From Erythrobacter donghaensis (GTDB lineage: Bacteria > Pseudomonadota > Alphaproteobacteria > Sphingomonadales > Sphingomonadaceae), in NCBI RefSeq assembly GCF_001557325.1, contig NZ_LSJS01000120.1, positions 1 to 29,174 on the forward strand: a stretch of 29,174 nt of DNA, in the 5' to 3' direction. Shown piece by piece: positions 1 through 7,678 of the stretch (its first letter is position 1; every line of letters starts with the position of its first letter). Under the pieces are notes generated by a model. It had not been told where the DNA came from and did no database searches. It saw only the letters and a list, made by a program, of their open reading frames with translations. The translations under genes and the position numbers were made by a program.

Positions 1-56
1 GGCCGAACGGCCGCCCGCAGGCGCCCGGAGCACAGCGGAGGAACAGCGCCGAGGAG

Positions 57-76
57 GCACCCGCGGAGGCGGGTGC
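57..76 (-). terminator. Hairpin downstream of the glutaredoxin gene
   Basis: A perfect 8-bp inverted repeat (GCACCCGC / GCGGGTGC) with a 4-nt loop lies just past the glutaredoxin stop codon. No U-tract follows on the minus strand, so it may be a factor-assisted or weak terminator, or only an mRNA 3'-end stabiliser. Nothing else recognisable was found in bases 1-82. Confidence 0.35.
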
Positions 77-82
77 GCAAAA

Positions 83-409
83 TCAGGCAGTCTTCACGCC
101 CTGCTCATTCAGCAGCTGCTGCAGTTCCCCCGCCTCGAACATCTCCATCATGATGTCGCTGCCGCCGACGAATTCGCCCTTGACGTAGAGCTGCGGGATC
201 GTCGGCCAGTCGGAAAAGCTCTTGATGCCCTGGCGGATTTCCATGTCCTGCAGCACGTCGACGCTCTCATAGGCGACGCCGCAGTGGTCGAGGATCGCCA
301 CCGCGCGGCTCGAGAAGCCGCATTGCGGGAACAGCGGCGTGCCCTTCATGAACAGCACCACATCGTTGCTGGTGACGAGATCGGAGATGCGCGCGTTGAC
401 GTCGGACAT
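83..409 (-). CDS. grxD: Monothiol glutaredoxin, Grx4/GrxD type
   Basis: This 108-aa protein is a monothiol glutaredoxin. The family binds a glutathione-ligated [2Fe-2S] cluster and passes it to target proteins or to BolA partners in the cytoplasm. The signature CGFS is at residues 30-33, preceded by the usual MKGTP segment (21-25). The downstream WPTIPQLYV and GGSDI motifs (glutathione contact sites) are also present. The length is typical of single-domain Grx4. It is the last gene of a minus-strand run and lies 38 nt after bolA, an arrangement common in alphaproteobacteria that matches the physical Grx4-BolA complex. The identification is firm; the choice of targets is inference. Confidence 0.96.
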   Translation of the reverse strand: MSDVNARISDLVTSNDVVLFMKGTPLFPQCGFSSRAVAILDHCGVAYESVDVLQDMEIRQGIKSFSDWPTIPQLYVKGEFVGGSDIMMEMFEAGELQQLLNEQGVKTA

Positions 410-447
410 GGGGTGTGCGGCCTTGGCAGGTGGTGGGTGGATGAAGC

Positions 448-681
448 CTACTTGGGAACAACCGTGGTGACTTGCAAGGCGTGCAGCACGCCGCCCATCC
501 GCCCGCCGAGCGCATTGTAGACCAGCTTGTGCTGCGCCACGCGGCTGAGACCGGCGAATTGCGGAGCGGTGACGGTCGCCGCCCAGTGGTCGTCGTCGCC
601 CGCAAGGTCGCGCAGTTCGACCACCGCGCCGGGGAGCGCGGCGGTGATCGCCTCGGTGATCTCGCGTGCGGACATGGGCAT
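448..681 (-). CDS. bolA: BolA family iron-sulfur cofactor protein
   Basis: A 77-aa BolA-like protein. The family forms [2Fe-2S]-bridged heterodimers with CGFS glutaredoxins and takes part in cluster trafficking or iron sensing. The sequence shows the KH-like fold pattern: an N-terminal helix ([13 protein letters not shown]), a central strand with DHWAATV, and the conserved stretch with [13 protein letters not shown] near residues 47-59. The His in the latter is the likely conserved cluster ligand. Two Met codons (residues 1 and 3) could start it; the first is taken because a GAGG lies 9 nt upstream. It sits 4 nt after the DUF1476 gene and just before the glutaredoxin gene, so the three are probably cotranscribed. 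Confidence 0.93.
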   Translation of the reverse strand: MPMSAREITEAITAALPGAVVELRDLAGDDDHWAATVTAPQFAGLSRVAQHKLVYNALGGRMGGVLHALQVTTVVPK

Positions 682-685
682 GGTA

Positions 686-1009
686 TCAGACCTCGCCGAG
701 CAGCTGGCGGCGCGCCTCGATCGCCAGTTCGTTGAGCTTCGCGCGGATATCGGCTTCCGCGATGTCGATCTGCGCGCCCGTCAGGTCGCCCAGGAGCTTG
801 CGCACCACGTCCTCGTCGCCGGCTTCCTCGAACTCGGCCTGCACCACCGCCTTGCGGTAGGCGTCGGTCTCTTCGGGGGTGAGGCTCATCAGCCCCGCCG
901 CCCATTCGCCGAGCAGACGGTTGCGGCGGGCGAGGATGCGGAAGGCGGTCTCCCCCTCGAGCGCGAAATGGGCTTCCTCGGCGCGTTCGCGATCCCTGAA
1001 ATCGGTCAT
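686..1009 (-). CDS. DUF1476 protein, F1-ATPase inhibitor zeta-type subunit
   Basis: A 107-aa, charged, helical protein of the DUF1476 family, found almost only in alphaproteobacteria. The Paracoccus denitrificans member is the zeta subunit that inhibits ATP hydrolysis by the F1Fo-ATP synthase. The diagnostic N-terminus FRDRERAEEAHFALEGE and the internal RRNRLLGEWAA are clear, and the length matches the family. The inhibitory region is the N-terminal helix. It lies upstream of bolA and grxD with almost no gap, suggesting one transcript. Family assignment is strong. That this copy actually inhibits the enzyme is inferred, because inhibitory strength varies between species. Confidence 0.9.
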   Translation of the reverse strand: MTDFRDRERAEEAHFALEGETAFRILARRNRLLGEWAAGLMSLTPEETDAYRKAVVQAEFEEAGDEDVVRKLLGDLTGAQIDIAEADIRAKLNELAIEARRQLLGEV

Positions 1010-1050
1010 GTTCGTGTTGTCCCTCGGGTGACGATCCGAGGGCAGCGATA

Positions 1051-1091
1051 GAGCGGGCGGGCCGCGCCTTCAAGCGCCAACCGGCCCGCTC
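1051..1091 (-). terminator. Possible stem-loop between the quinone oxidoreductase and DUF1476 genes
   Basis: Arms GAGCGGGC (1051-1058) and GCCCGCTC (1084-1091) are complementary, with a 25-nt interior that can itself fold (GCGC...GCGC). A second small inverted repeat, CCTCGG / CCGAGG, lies just beyond at about 1022-1041. No U-tract follows on the minus strand. It may separate the oxidoreductase transcript from DUF1476-bolA-grxD, but the evidence is weak. Confidence 0.3.
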
Positions 1092-1098
1092 CGGAACA

Positions 1099-2097
1099 TC
1101 AATCCATCGTCACCACGAGCTTGCCCACCGCCTCGCGCGCCTCGAGCTTGGCGATGGCATCGCCGGCGCGGGCGAGGGGGAAGGTTTCGCTTACCAGCGG
1201 GTCGATCTTGCCGGCCGCCATCAGGTCGAACAGCTCCATCACCTGCGCGTGGAAGCCCTTGGGGTCGCGCGCGGTGAAGGCGCCCCAGAACACGCCGCAG
1301 ATGTCGCAGGACTTCAGCAGGGTGAGGTTGAGCGGCATCTTGGCGATTCCGGCGGGGAAGCCGACCACCAGGAAGCGGCCTTCCCAGGCGATGGCGCGCA
1401 GCGCGGGCTCGGAATATTGCCCGCCGACGATGTCGTAGACGATGTTCGCGCCTTCCGGCCCGCACGCCTTCTTGAAGGCATCGGCGAGCGCCTTTGAGGC
1501 ATCCTTGTCCATCGCCTCGCGGGGGTAGATGACCACCTCGTCCGCCCCGGCCTTGCGCGCGACCTCGCCCTTTGCCTCGGAGGAGACCGCGGCGACCACA
1601 CGCGCGCCAAAGGCCTTGGCGAGTTCGATCGCCGAGAGGCCCACGCCGCCCGCCGCGCCGAGGATCAGCACGGTGTCGCCCGCCTTGATGTGTCCGCGGT
1701 CCTTGAGGCCGTGGATGGTGGTGCCGTAGGTCATCAGCAACGAGGCGGCCTTCTCGAAGGGCACGCCGTCGGGCACCTTGAACATGCGGCCGGCGGGCAC
1801 CACGACCTTCTCGGCGAGGCCCCCATTGCCGATCCCGGCGAGCACGCGGTCACCCACCGCAAAGCCCTCGACACCTTCGCCGAGCGCCTCGATCACGCCG
1901 GAAATCTCGCCGCCGGGCGAGAAGGGGCGGGCGGGCTTGAACTGGTACATGTCGCGGATGATGAGGCCGTCGGGATAGTTGATCGCGCAGGCCTTGACCG
2001 CGACCAGCACTTCGCCCTTGCCGGGGGCGGGGGTTTCGACCTCGTCCAAGGTCAGGGTCTCGGGCCCGCCGGTCTGGTGGGTGCGAATGGCTTTCAT
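1099..2097 (-). CDS. Zinc-free MDR-type NADPH:quinone oxidoreductase
   Basis: A 332-aa member of the medium-chain dehydrogenase/reductase family, quinone oxidoreductase group, which reduces quinones or enones with NADPH. The N-terminal GroES-like domain begins MKAIRTHQTGG. The nucleotide fold follows, with AAGGVG at residues 148-153 in a standard Rossmann turn. The zinc-binding Cys/His set of alcohol dehydrogenases is not evident, as expected for this group. The frame stays open upstream into leuD, but the start at 2097 is chosen because a purine-rich GAGAGGA lies about 7 nt before it and homologous proteins begin with MKA. It is 29 nt downstream of leuD. The exact substrate cannot be told from sequence. 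Confidence 0.9.
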   Translation of the reverse strand: MKAIRTHQTGGPETLTLDEVETPAPGKGEVLVAVKACAINYPDGLIIRDMYQFKPARPFSPGGEISGVIEALGEGVEGFAVGDRVLAGIGNGGLAEKVVVPAGRMFKVPDGVPFEKAASLLMTYGTTIHGLKDRGHIKAGDTVLILGAAGGVGLSAIELAKAFGARVVAAVSSEAKGEVARKAGADEVVIYPREAMDKDASKALADAFKKACGPEGANIVYDIVGGQYSEPALRAIAWEGRFLVVGFPAGIAKMPLNLTLLKSCDICGVFWGAFTARDPKGFHAQVMELFDLMAAGKIDPLVSETFPLARAGDAIAKLEAREAVGKLVVTMD

Positions 2098-2126
2098 CGG
2101 TAGTCCTCTCCCTGTTTGTTCGTGTG

Positions 2127-2726
2127 TCAGGCGGCAGTGCCGCGCATCAGCCACGGCTGGGCCGCGGTGCGCGCCGCCTCGAACCCGCCGATCGCCTCGC
2201 CCCGCGCCATCGTCAGCCCGACCTCGTCGAGGCCGTTCATGAGGCAGTGCTTGCGGAACGGATCGATCTCGAAGGCGAAGCGGTCCTGATAGGGGGTGGT
2301 GACGGTCTGCGCTTCGAGATCGACGGTGATCTCTAGCCCCTCGCGCGCCACTTCCAGCAGCCGGTCGACCGCATCCTGCGGCAGCACCACGGGCAGGATG
2401 CCGTTCTTGACCGCATTGCCCGAATGGATGTCGGAAAAGCTCGGCGCGATCACCACGCGGATGCCAAGGTCGAGCATCGCCCAGGCGGCGTGCTCGCGGC
2501 TGGAGCCGCAGCCGTAATTGTCGCCCGCGATCAGGATCGGCGCGCCCTGATAGGCGGGATCGTCGAAGACATTGCCCGGTTCCGCGCGCAGCACCTCGAA
2601 CGCGCCCGCGCCGAGGCGTTCGCGGCTGATGGTCTTCAGCCACCTGGCCGGGATGATGATGTCGGTGTCGACATTCTTGAGGCCGAGCGGAATGGCGCGG
2701 CCTTCGACGCGGGTGAGGGGCTGCAT
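2127..2726 (-). CDS. leuD: 3-isopropylmalate dehydratase small subunit
   Basis: A 199-aa LeuD. With LeuC it forms isopropylmalate isomerase, which converts 2- to 3-isopropylmalate in leucine synthesis. The sequence shows the swivel-domain landmarks of the family: the [13 protein letters not shown] segment near residues 19-31, the [17 protein letters not shown] substrate loop near 68-84, and the [21 protein letters not shown] stretch after it. Length and motifs are complete. It is separated from leuC by two unrelated small genes (2736-2918 and 2964-3530) on the same strand, so the usual leuCD adjacency is interrupted although cotranscription remains likely. Confidence 0.97.
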   Translation of the reverse strand: MQPLTRVEGRAIPLGLKNVDTDIIIPARWLKTISRERLGAGAFEVLRAEPGNVFDDPAYQGAPILIAGDNYGCGSSREHAAWAMLDLGIRVVIAPSFSDIHSGNAVKNGILPVVLPQDAVDRLLEVAREGLEITVDLEAQTVTTPYQDRFAFEIDPFRKHCLMNGLDEVGLTMARGEAIGGFEAARTAAQPWLMRGTAA

Positions 2727-2735
2727 CGGGGGGCC

Positions 2736-2918
2736 TCAGTCGGTCTCGGGCGGCTCGCCCGAAGGAATCGGGCCGGGCTGGGTCGGCTCGTTCGGCTTCT
2801 TCTTGCGCTTGCTGGCATAGAGCAGCGCTGCGGCCACGGCCGCCGATCCGATGGCGCCCGCTGCGGCAATCGCGGCGGTGCGGGCGGTGTTCGATTTCTT
2901 GGGGGTTTCGTCGGTCAT
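2736..2918 (-). CDS. 60-aa single-pass membrane protein between leuC and leuD
   Basis: A small protein of unknown function, 9 nt upstream of leuD. It has a polar, basic N-terminus (TDETPKKSNTART), one Ala/Gly-rich hydrophobic helix at about residues 14-35, a KRKKK cluster marking the cytoplasmic side, and a Pro-rich acidic tail. No enzyme motif is visible. Coding status is supported by codon use like its neighbours, tight spacing to leuD and a sensible membrane-protein layout. Because it lies between leu genes it could be given a leucine-pathway name by mistake; nothing in the sequence supports that. Confidence 0.65.
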   Translation of the reverse strand: MTDETPKKSNTARTAAIAAAGAIGSAAVAAALLYASKRKKKPNEPTQPGPIPSGEPPETD

Positions 2919-2963
2919 GGATATTCCATGCGCCTCGTGGGCAAGGGTTTCAAGGGGCTGGGG

Positions 2964-3530
2964 TCACACTCCGCCGTGTCCGTGCAACTTGTAATACCGC
3001 ATGACCTCGTCTGGCGAGATGCCATCGCGTTGGGCGACGGCAAGCGGATGGTCTTCTTCGACGACGAAAAGCATGGGCCTCTGGCGCCCGGCAACCGGCT
3101 GCATCTGGCAGGCAAGCGGCTTGGTCAGGTCGAAGGGACGCAGCGAGTTGCACAGCCAGCTGAAGAACGGTGCTTCGGGAGGTATCGTCCCCGCATCGAA
3201 ATGGTCGATGTAGTGATCGAAGTTTTCGCGCTTGAGCGTGCCCCAGCAGCCGAACGCGAAATCGTGATCCATTCCGTGGACCGGTATGGGCAGCACGCAG
3301 CGCACGAAGAATGTCGATCCGCCCATCACGCAGAAGTCGTCGCTCAGGAAGTCGCCATCCATCCGCAGGTCGGCATTCGGTTCGTAGTCCCTCGCGTAAG
3401 GCCATGGGTCTGGCGAAAGCGGAGAAAGATCGAACATCCCGGAATGGTGTGTACCGCAATTGCTGCATTGCCATTCACCGCGCAGCTTCTCGGCGGCGCT
3501 TTGCTCCTTGCGTCCGAACGGCCAGCGCAT
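2964..3530 (-). CDS. DUF2199-like protein
   Basis: A 188-aa protein with no membrane segment or signal peptide. Near the N-terminus it has a C-x-x-C with following histidines (C22, C25, H28, H29), a possible zinc site of the kind seen in DUF2199 proteins. Aromatic-rich segments (DPWPYARDYEPNADL; ESS-free SDDFCVMGG) follow. The function of DUF2199 is not known. The start at 3530 overlaps the leuC stop by one base (TGATG), a hallmark of translational coupling; the frame upstream of it is open only because it runs antiparallel inside GC-rich leuC. Family assignment is from recalled motifs and is moderately sure. Confidence 0.8.
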   Translation of the reverse strand: MRWPFGRKEQSAAEKLRGEWQCSNCGTHHSGMFDLSPLSPDPWPYARDYEPNADLRMDGDFLSDDFCVMGGSTFFVRCVLPIPVHGMDHDFAFGCWGTLKRENFDHYIDHFDAGTIPPEAPFFSWLCNSLRPFDLTKPLACQMQPVAGRQRPMLFVVEEDHPLAVAQRDGISPDEVMRYYKLHGHGGV

Positions 3531-4960
3531 CAGACGAGTTCGCGCACGTCGGCGAGCCGCCCTGCCACCGCCGCCGCCGCGGCCATCGCGGGGGAGACGA
3601 GGTGCGTGCGCGCGCCCGGGCCCTGTCTCCCCACGAAATTGCGGTTGCTGGTCGAGGCGCAGCGCTCGCCCGGCGGGACCTTGTCGGGGTTCATCCCGAG
3701 GCATGCCGAGCAGCCCGGCTCGCGCCATTCGAAGCCGGCTTGGGTGAAGATCCGGTCGAGCCCCTCCTCCTCGGCCTGTGCCTTCACGAGGCCCGATCCG
3801 GGGACGACGATCGCCCAGCGCACATTGTCGGCCTTGCGGCGGCCCTTGAGGATCGCGGCGGCGGCGCGCAGGTCCTCGATGCGGCTGTTGGTGCAGGAGC
3901 CGATGAAGACGTTCTCGATGCTGACCTCGGTCATCGGGGTGCCGGGGGTGAGGCCCATGTAGTCGAGCGATTTCTGCGCGGCGAGGCGTTTGCTCTCGTC
4001 GGCGAAGTCTTCGGGCGAGGGCACCCGGCCGCCGATCGGCACGACGTCCTCGGGGCTGGTGCCCCAGGTGACGCTGGGCTCGACAGCGGCGGCGTCGATC
4101 ACGACCGACTTGGCGAAGACCGCGCCATCATCCGTATGCAGCGTGCGCCAATAGGCCACCGCCGCGTCCCATTCCGCGCCCTTTGGGGCCATCGGGCGGC
4201 CCTTCAGATAGGCGAAGGTCACGTCGTCCGGCGCGATCAGGCCGGCACGTGCGCCGGCCTCGATGCTCATGTTGCAGACCGTGAGGCGCTCCTCGAGCGT
4301 CATGCGCTCGAACACCTTGCCGCGATATTCGATCACGAAGCCCGACCCGCCCGCCGCGCCGATCCGGCCGATGATGTGGAGGATCAGGTCCTTGGCGCTC
4401 ACCCCGGGGCCGAGGTCGCCCTCCACCCGCACTTCCATCGGCCTCGATTGCTGGAGCAGCAGCGTCTGGGTCGCCAGCACATGCTCGACCTCGCTCGTCC
4501 CGATGCCGAAGGCGAGGGCCCCCAGGCCCCCGTGACAGGCGGTGTGCGAATCCCCGCAGACGATGGTGGTGCCGGGCAGCGAGAAGCCCTGTTCGGGCCC
4601 CACCACATGCACGATCCCCTGCTCCTTCGCGGTCGCGGGGATGTAGCGGATGCCGAAGGCGGGGGCGTTGACCTCGAGCGCGGCAAGCTGCGCGGCGCTT
4701 TCGGGATCGAGGATGGGCAGCGGACGGCCGCCCGCATCCACCCGCGCCGTGGTCGGCAGGTTGTGATCGGGCACGGCCAGCGTCAGTTCGGGCCGGCGCA
4801 CCGGGCGCCCCGCGATCCTCAGCGCCTCGAAGGCCTGCGGGCTCGTTACCTCGTGCACCAGATGGCGGTCGATATAGATCAGCGCCGTGCCATCGTCGCG
4901 CGTCTCGACGACATGCGCGTCCCAGATCTTCTCGTAGAGCGTGCGGGGGCGGCTGGCCAT
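3530..4960 (-). CDS. leuC: 3-isopropylmalate dehydratase large subunit
   Basis: A 476-aa LeuC, the [4Fe-4S] aconitase-type subunit of isopropylmalate isomerase. The three cluster cysteines are visible: C356 in IGSCTNSR, and C417 and C420 in [10 protein letters not shown]. Other family landmarks are [14 protein letters not shown] (31-44), [11 protein letters not shown] (134-144) and [14 protein letters not shown] (152-165). The start at 4960 ([14 protein letters not shown]) agrees with the family N-terminus and has GGAA 7 nt upstream; in-frame Met codons at 4972 and 5014 are less likely. It heads a minus-strand run, so the promoter is probably in the 143-bp gap before the divergent thioesterase gene. 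Confidence 0.97.
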   Translation of the reverse strand: MASRPRTLYEKIWDAHVVETRDDGTALIYIDRHLVHEVTSPQAFEALRIAGRPVRRPELTLAVPDHNLPTTARVDAGGRPLPILDPESAAQLAALEVNAPAFGIRYIPATAKEQGIVHVVGPEQGFSLPGTTIVCGDSHTACHGGLGALAFGIGTSEVEHVLATQTLLLQQSRPMEVRVEGDLGPGVSAKDLILHIIGRIGAAGGSGFVIEYRGKVFERMTLEERLTVCNMSIEAGARAGLIAPDDVTFAYLKGRPMAPKGAEWDAAVAYWRTLHTDDGAVFAKSVVIDAAAVEPSVTWGTSPEDVVPIGGRVPSPEDFADESKRLAAQKSLDYMGLTPGTPMTEVSIENVFIGSCTNSRIEDLRAAAAILKGRRKADNVRWAIVVPGSGLVKAQAEEEGLDRIFTQAGFEWREPGCSACLGMNPDKVPPGERCASTSNRNFVGRQGPGARTHLVSPAMAAAAAVAGRLADVRELV

Positions 4961-5103
4961 GATCGGTTCCATCGGTTGAAGGGCGTGAGGGGTGACCCGA
5001 AACCGGACGCCCATAATCCTGTTCCACGAGCCGTGGCAAGATTACGGCAATTTACCCGTCCGGGCAGGTGGAATTTGTCATATACTTGCGCTAGTTTACA
5101 ATT

Positions 5104-5520
5104 ATGTCAGCAACCGAATCCCCAGCGCGCCCGTTCTTTCACCCGATCACCGTGGCGGCCGAAGACATCGACTTCATGGGTCATGTCAACAACGCGCGCT
5201 ACCTGGGCTGGGTGCAGGATGCGGTGCTGGCGCATTGGCGCGGCATCGCCCCCGCCGAGGACGTGGCGAGCAAGGCGTGGGTCGCGCTGAAGCACGAGAT
5301 CACCTACCGCAAGCCCGCCTTCCTCGAAGATACGGTGATCGCGCAGACCGTGCTCGAACGCTTCAACGGCGCGCGCGCCTTCTATTCGACGCTGATCAAG
5401 CGCGGCGAAGATGTGCTCGCCGAGGTGCAATCCTCGTGGTGCTGCATCGATGCCGAAACCCTGCGCCCGGCGCGCATCGGCGAGCATCTGCGCGCCTTCT
5501 TCTTTCCCCAGGGCGAATGA
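5104..5520 (+). CDS. Acyl-CoA thioesterase, hotdog-fold YbgC/FadM type
   Basis: A 138-aa single-hotdog thioesterase of the 4-hydroxybenzoyl-CoA thioesterase superfamily. The landmark D-x-M-G-H-V-N-N-A-R-Y-L is present (residues 23-34: D23, then GHVNNARY); the Asp is the usual catalytic residue. The family hydrolyses acyl-CoA esters in the cytoplasm; the chain length used here cannot be read. It is transcribed divergently from leuC. There is no Shine-Dalgarno sequence before the ATG, and an AT-rich stretch (TATACT at 5081-5086) is close to it, so the leader is probably very short. Confidence 0.88.
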   Translation: MSATESPARPFFHPITVAAEDIDFMGHVNNARYLGWVQDAVLAHWRGIAPAEDVASKAWVALKHEITYRKPAFLEDTVIAQTVLERFNGARAFYSTLIKRGEDVLAEVQSSWCCIDAETLRPARIGEHLRAFFFPQGE

Positions 5521-5780
5521 CGGGAGAGGCGCCCCCGGCGCTCCGAGAAGGCGCGGCGGGGGACACGGCACGGCAATACTCCCGGGCAGCCAGCCCGACG
5601 GCACCGCGACCGGTGCGCGCACCCCGCAGAAGCTGACCCGGGCCATCCCGTCCCGGAGCCGCCGCAGCTTCCCGAATTCCCGCCGCACAAGCCCGGCTCC
5701 GGGGGCGGGCGCATCCTATTCAAAAATTACGGTAAATCTGCGTAGAGGATAACTTTTTCTCGCATCCATCCCCCAGGATT
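5521..5780. other. Intergenic region upstream of the protease gene
   Basis: No convincing gene is seen in this 260-bp stretch. Its first 180 bases are GC-rich without codon pattern on either strand. The last part, from about 5718, is clearly AT-richer (TTCAAAAATTACGG, then TAACTTTTTCTC) and probably holds the promoter of the protease gene; TTACGG and TAACTT spaced by 17 bases are a weak candidate pair. Confidence 0.4.
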
Positions 5781-5829
5781 GTTAGGTTCCACCCTTCGCG
5801 CTCATGAGAGGAGAGCGCGTCAACCTAAC
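5781..5829 (+). promoter_or_regulatory. Nested hairpin in the leader of the subtilase gene
   Basis: Two stacked inverted repeats are present. The outer arms are GTTAGGTT (5781-5788) and AACCTAAC (5822-5829). The inner arms are CGCGCTC (5797-5803) and GAGCGCG (5813-5819), enclosing the 9-nt loop ATGAGAGGA. The structure ends right before the GGGGG (5830-5834) that could serve as ribosome-binding site for the start at 5844. It could control translation, stabilise the mRNA, or be a DNA operator; no known riboswitch class was recognised. Confidence 0.5.
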
Positions 5830-5843
5830 GGGGGTTATCAGAC

Positions 5844-6953
5844 ATGATCAAAGCAGGGTCCTTTGCCATTCTCGCCGGGCTGCCGCTGGTGGCGCTCGCC
5901 GCGCCCGCCAGCGCGCAGAAGGCCGGCGACAAGATCGCCGACAGCTATATCTGCGTGCTCGACGCGAGCGTGTCGGCCGCGCGCGTGCCCGAGCATGCCA
6001 ATGCCGCCGCGCAGGAGGCCACCGGCCAGATCGGCCATACCTACACCAAGGCCCTTAAGGGCTTCTCGATCCGCGCCTCGGCACAGGGCCTCGCCAAGAT
6101 GCGCGAGAAAAATCCTTCGATCGCCTATTGCGAGCAGGATCAGGTCGTCACCATCGCCCAGAGGAAGCCCGGCGGCGGCGGCACCACCCAGCCGGCGCAA
6201 ACCGTTCCCTGGGGCGTGGCCCGCGTGCGCGGAGGGGCTGCCGGGACCTTCGCAACCGCTTGGGTGATCGACAGCGGGATTGATCTCGATCATCCCGATC
6301 TCAACGTCGACGTCGCCCGCTCGCGCAGCTTCATCAGGGATACGTCGCCGGAGGACGGGGACGGTCACGGCACGCACGTGGCCGGCACGATTGCCGCGAT
6401 CAACAACACTATCGGCGTCGTCGGCGTGGCGCCGGGTGCGCCCGTCGTGGCAGTGCGCGTGCTCGACCGGCGCGGTTCGGGTACCACCTCCGGCGTCATC
6501 GCCGGTGTCGACTATGTCGCGGCCAACGGGCGCTCGGGTGATGTCGCCAACATGAGCCTTGGCGGCGGCGTCAGCTCGGCGCTGGATACCGCGGTGCTGA
6601 ACGCTGCAGCGACCGGCGTGCGCTTCGTCATCGCGGCAGGAAACAGCGCGACCAGCGCCACCACCACCTCGCCCGCGCGTGTCAACGGGCCGAATGTCTA
6701 CACCGTCTCCTCCTTCGCCAATGGCGATGTCTGGTCGAGCTTCTCGAACTTCGGGAACCCGCCGGTCGATTTCGCGGAGCCCGGCACGGCGGTCAATTCG
6801 ACCTCGCTGAACGGCGGATATGCCGTCATGTCAGGCACCTCCATGGCCGCGCCGCACCTGTCGGGCATCCTGCTTCAGGGTGCGGTCGGCAACGGCGGCA
6901 ACGTGAGCGGCGATCCGGATGGCAATCCCGACACGATCGGCATCGTCAACTGA
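5844..6953 (+). CDS. Secreted S8-family subtilisin-like serine protease
   Basis: A 369-aa preproprotein. Residues 1-24 form a signal peptide ending PASA before Q25. Residues about 30-105 look like an I9-type inhibitor propeptide (SYICVLDASVSAARVPEHAN... AYCEQDQVV). The catalytic domain follows, with Asp143 in VIDSGIDLDHPDL, His175 in DGHGTHVAGT, the oxyanion Asn267 in AAGNS, and Ser333 in GTSMAAPHLSG. All are in the proteinase K-like order, so the enzyme is predicted active and exported to the periplasm or medium. It ends shortly after the Ser helix with a short Gly/Asn/Asp tail and no cell-wall or autotransporter domain. It stands alone between convergent or spaced neighbours and is preceded by a structured leader. 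Confidence 0.94.
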   Translation: MIKAGSFAILAGLPLVALAAPASAQKAGDKIADSYICVLDASVSAARVPEHANAAAQEATGQIGHTYTKALKGFSIRASAQGLAKMREKNPSIAYCEQDQVVTIAQRKPGGGGTTQPAQTVPWGVARVRGGAAGTFATAWVIDSGIDLDHPDLNVDVARSRSFIRDTSPEDGDGHGTHVAGTIAAINNTIGVVGVAPGAPVVAVRVLDRRGSGTTSGVIAGVDYVAANGRSGDVANMSLGGGVSSALDTAVLNAAATGVRFVIAAGNSATSATTTSPARVNGPNVYTVSSFANGDVWSSFSNFGNPPVDFAEPGTAVNSTSLNGGYAVMSGTSMAAPHLSGILLQGAVGNGGNVSGDPDGNPDTIGIVN

Positions 6954-6986
6954 CGCTCCGGGCGGGCGGCGTTCCTCCGGAGCGTC
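6952..6986 (+). terminator. Stem-loop after the protease gene
   Basis: A perfect 10-bp inverted repeat (GACGCTCCGG at 6952-6961, CCGGAGCGTC at 6977-6986) with a 15-nt loop begins inside the protease stop codon. The following sequence is only mildly T-rich (ATTCTTCTTCC), so it is a likely but not ideal intrinsic terminator. Confidence 0.55.
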
Positions 6987-7009
6987 GTCCGCCGCATTCT
7001 TCTTCCGCG

Positions 7010-7678
7010 ATGCACCGACACGCCGCCGTCATCTTCGATTTCGACGGCGTGATCGCCGATAGCGAGATGCTCGCCAACGCCGTTCTGGCCGAGGAGCTGA
7101 CCGCGCTCGGCCTGCCGACGAGCCTCGAGGAATCCTACGCGCGCTATGTCGGCACGCGCTGGGCAGAGATGATCGCGCTGATCGAGGCGGGGCTCGGCCA
7201 TGCGCTGCCGCCCGGCTGGGACGAGCGGCTGTCGGCGCGGATGACGGCACGTTTCCGCCGCGATCTGGCCGAGGTGCCGGGGGCCGGGGACTTCATCCGC
7301 GCGCTGGGAGAAATGCCGCGCGCCATCGCCTCATCGAGCTCTCCCGCGCGGCTTGCGCAGTGCCTCGAGGTGCTGGGGCTTGCCCCGGCGTTCGGCCCGC
7401 ATGTGTTCAGCGCCGAGCTCGTCGCGAACGGCAAGCCCGCGCCCGACATCTACCTGCTCGCCGCCGAGCGGCTCGCGGTCGCGCCCGAGGCATGTCTGGT
7501 GATCGAGGATAGTCCTTCCGGGGTGCAGGCGGCCAAGGCGGCAGGAATGGAGGTGGTCGGGCTCCTCGCCGGCGCGCATATCCGGCCCGGCCACGATGCG
7601 CGGCTGCGCGCGGCGGGTGCCGATCATCTCGCGGCGAGCTGGGGTGCGGTCGCGCGCCTCGTGCGCGCGCAGCGCTAG
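7010..7678 (+). CDS. HAD-superfamily hydrolase, beta-phosphoglucomutase-like
   Basis: A 222-aa HAD enzyme with an alpha-helical cap (type C1). Motif I is DFDGVIADS with nucleophile D10 and acid D12. Motif II is the ASSSS run near residues 104-110, motif III is the Lys of GKPAPD, and motif IV is IEDSPSG. Such proteins are phosphatases or phosphomutases for sugar phosphates and similar small molecules; the substrate is not readable. No Shine-Dalgarno sequence precedes the ATG. The stop codon overlaps the stop codon of the convergent dehydrogenase gene in the palindrome CTAG (7675-7678), leaving no room for separate terminators. Confidence 0.9.
   Translation: MHRHAAVIFDFDGVIADSEMLANAVLAEELTALGLPTSLEESYARYVGTRWAEMIALIEAGLGHALPPGWDERLSARMTARFRRDLAEVPGAGDFIRALGEMPRAIASSSSPARLAQCLEVLGLAPAFGPHVFSAELVANGKPAPDIYLLAAERLAVAPEACLVIEDSPSGVQAAKAAGMEVVGLLAGAHIRPGHDARLRAAGADHLAASWGAVARLVRAQR

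Noticed and set aside
4961..5014. Possible leucine attenuator leader before leuC
   Set aside because: The only short frame is an in-frame extension of leuC with no run of Leu codons and no terminator/antiterminator pair.
5097..5102. TTGTCA-N16-TACAAT as promoter of the thioesterase gene
   Set aside because: The -10 box ends one base before the ATG, so transcription would begin inside the gene; TATACT at 5081 is more plausible but lacks a good -35.
5804..6058. Overlapping upstream frame starting in the protease leader hairpin loop
   Set aside because: Beyond the first codons it is an out-of-frame reading of the signal-peptide region, Arg/Ala-rich and without motif; only its start codon in the loop is noted as a curiosity.
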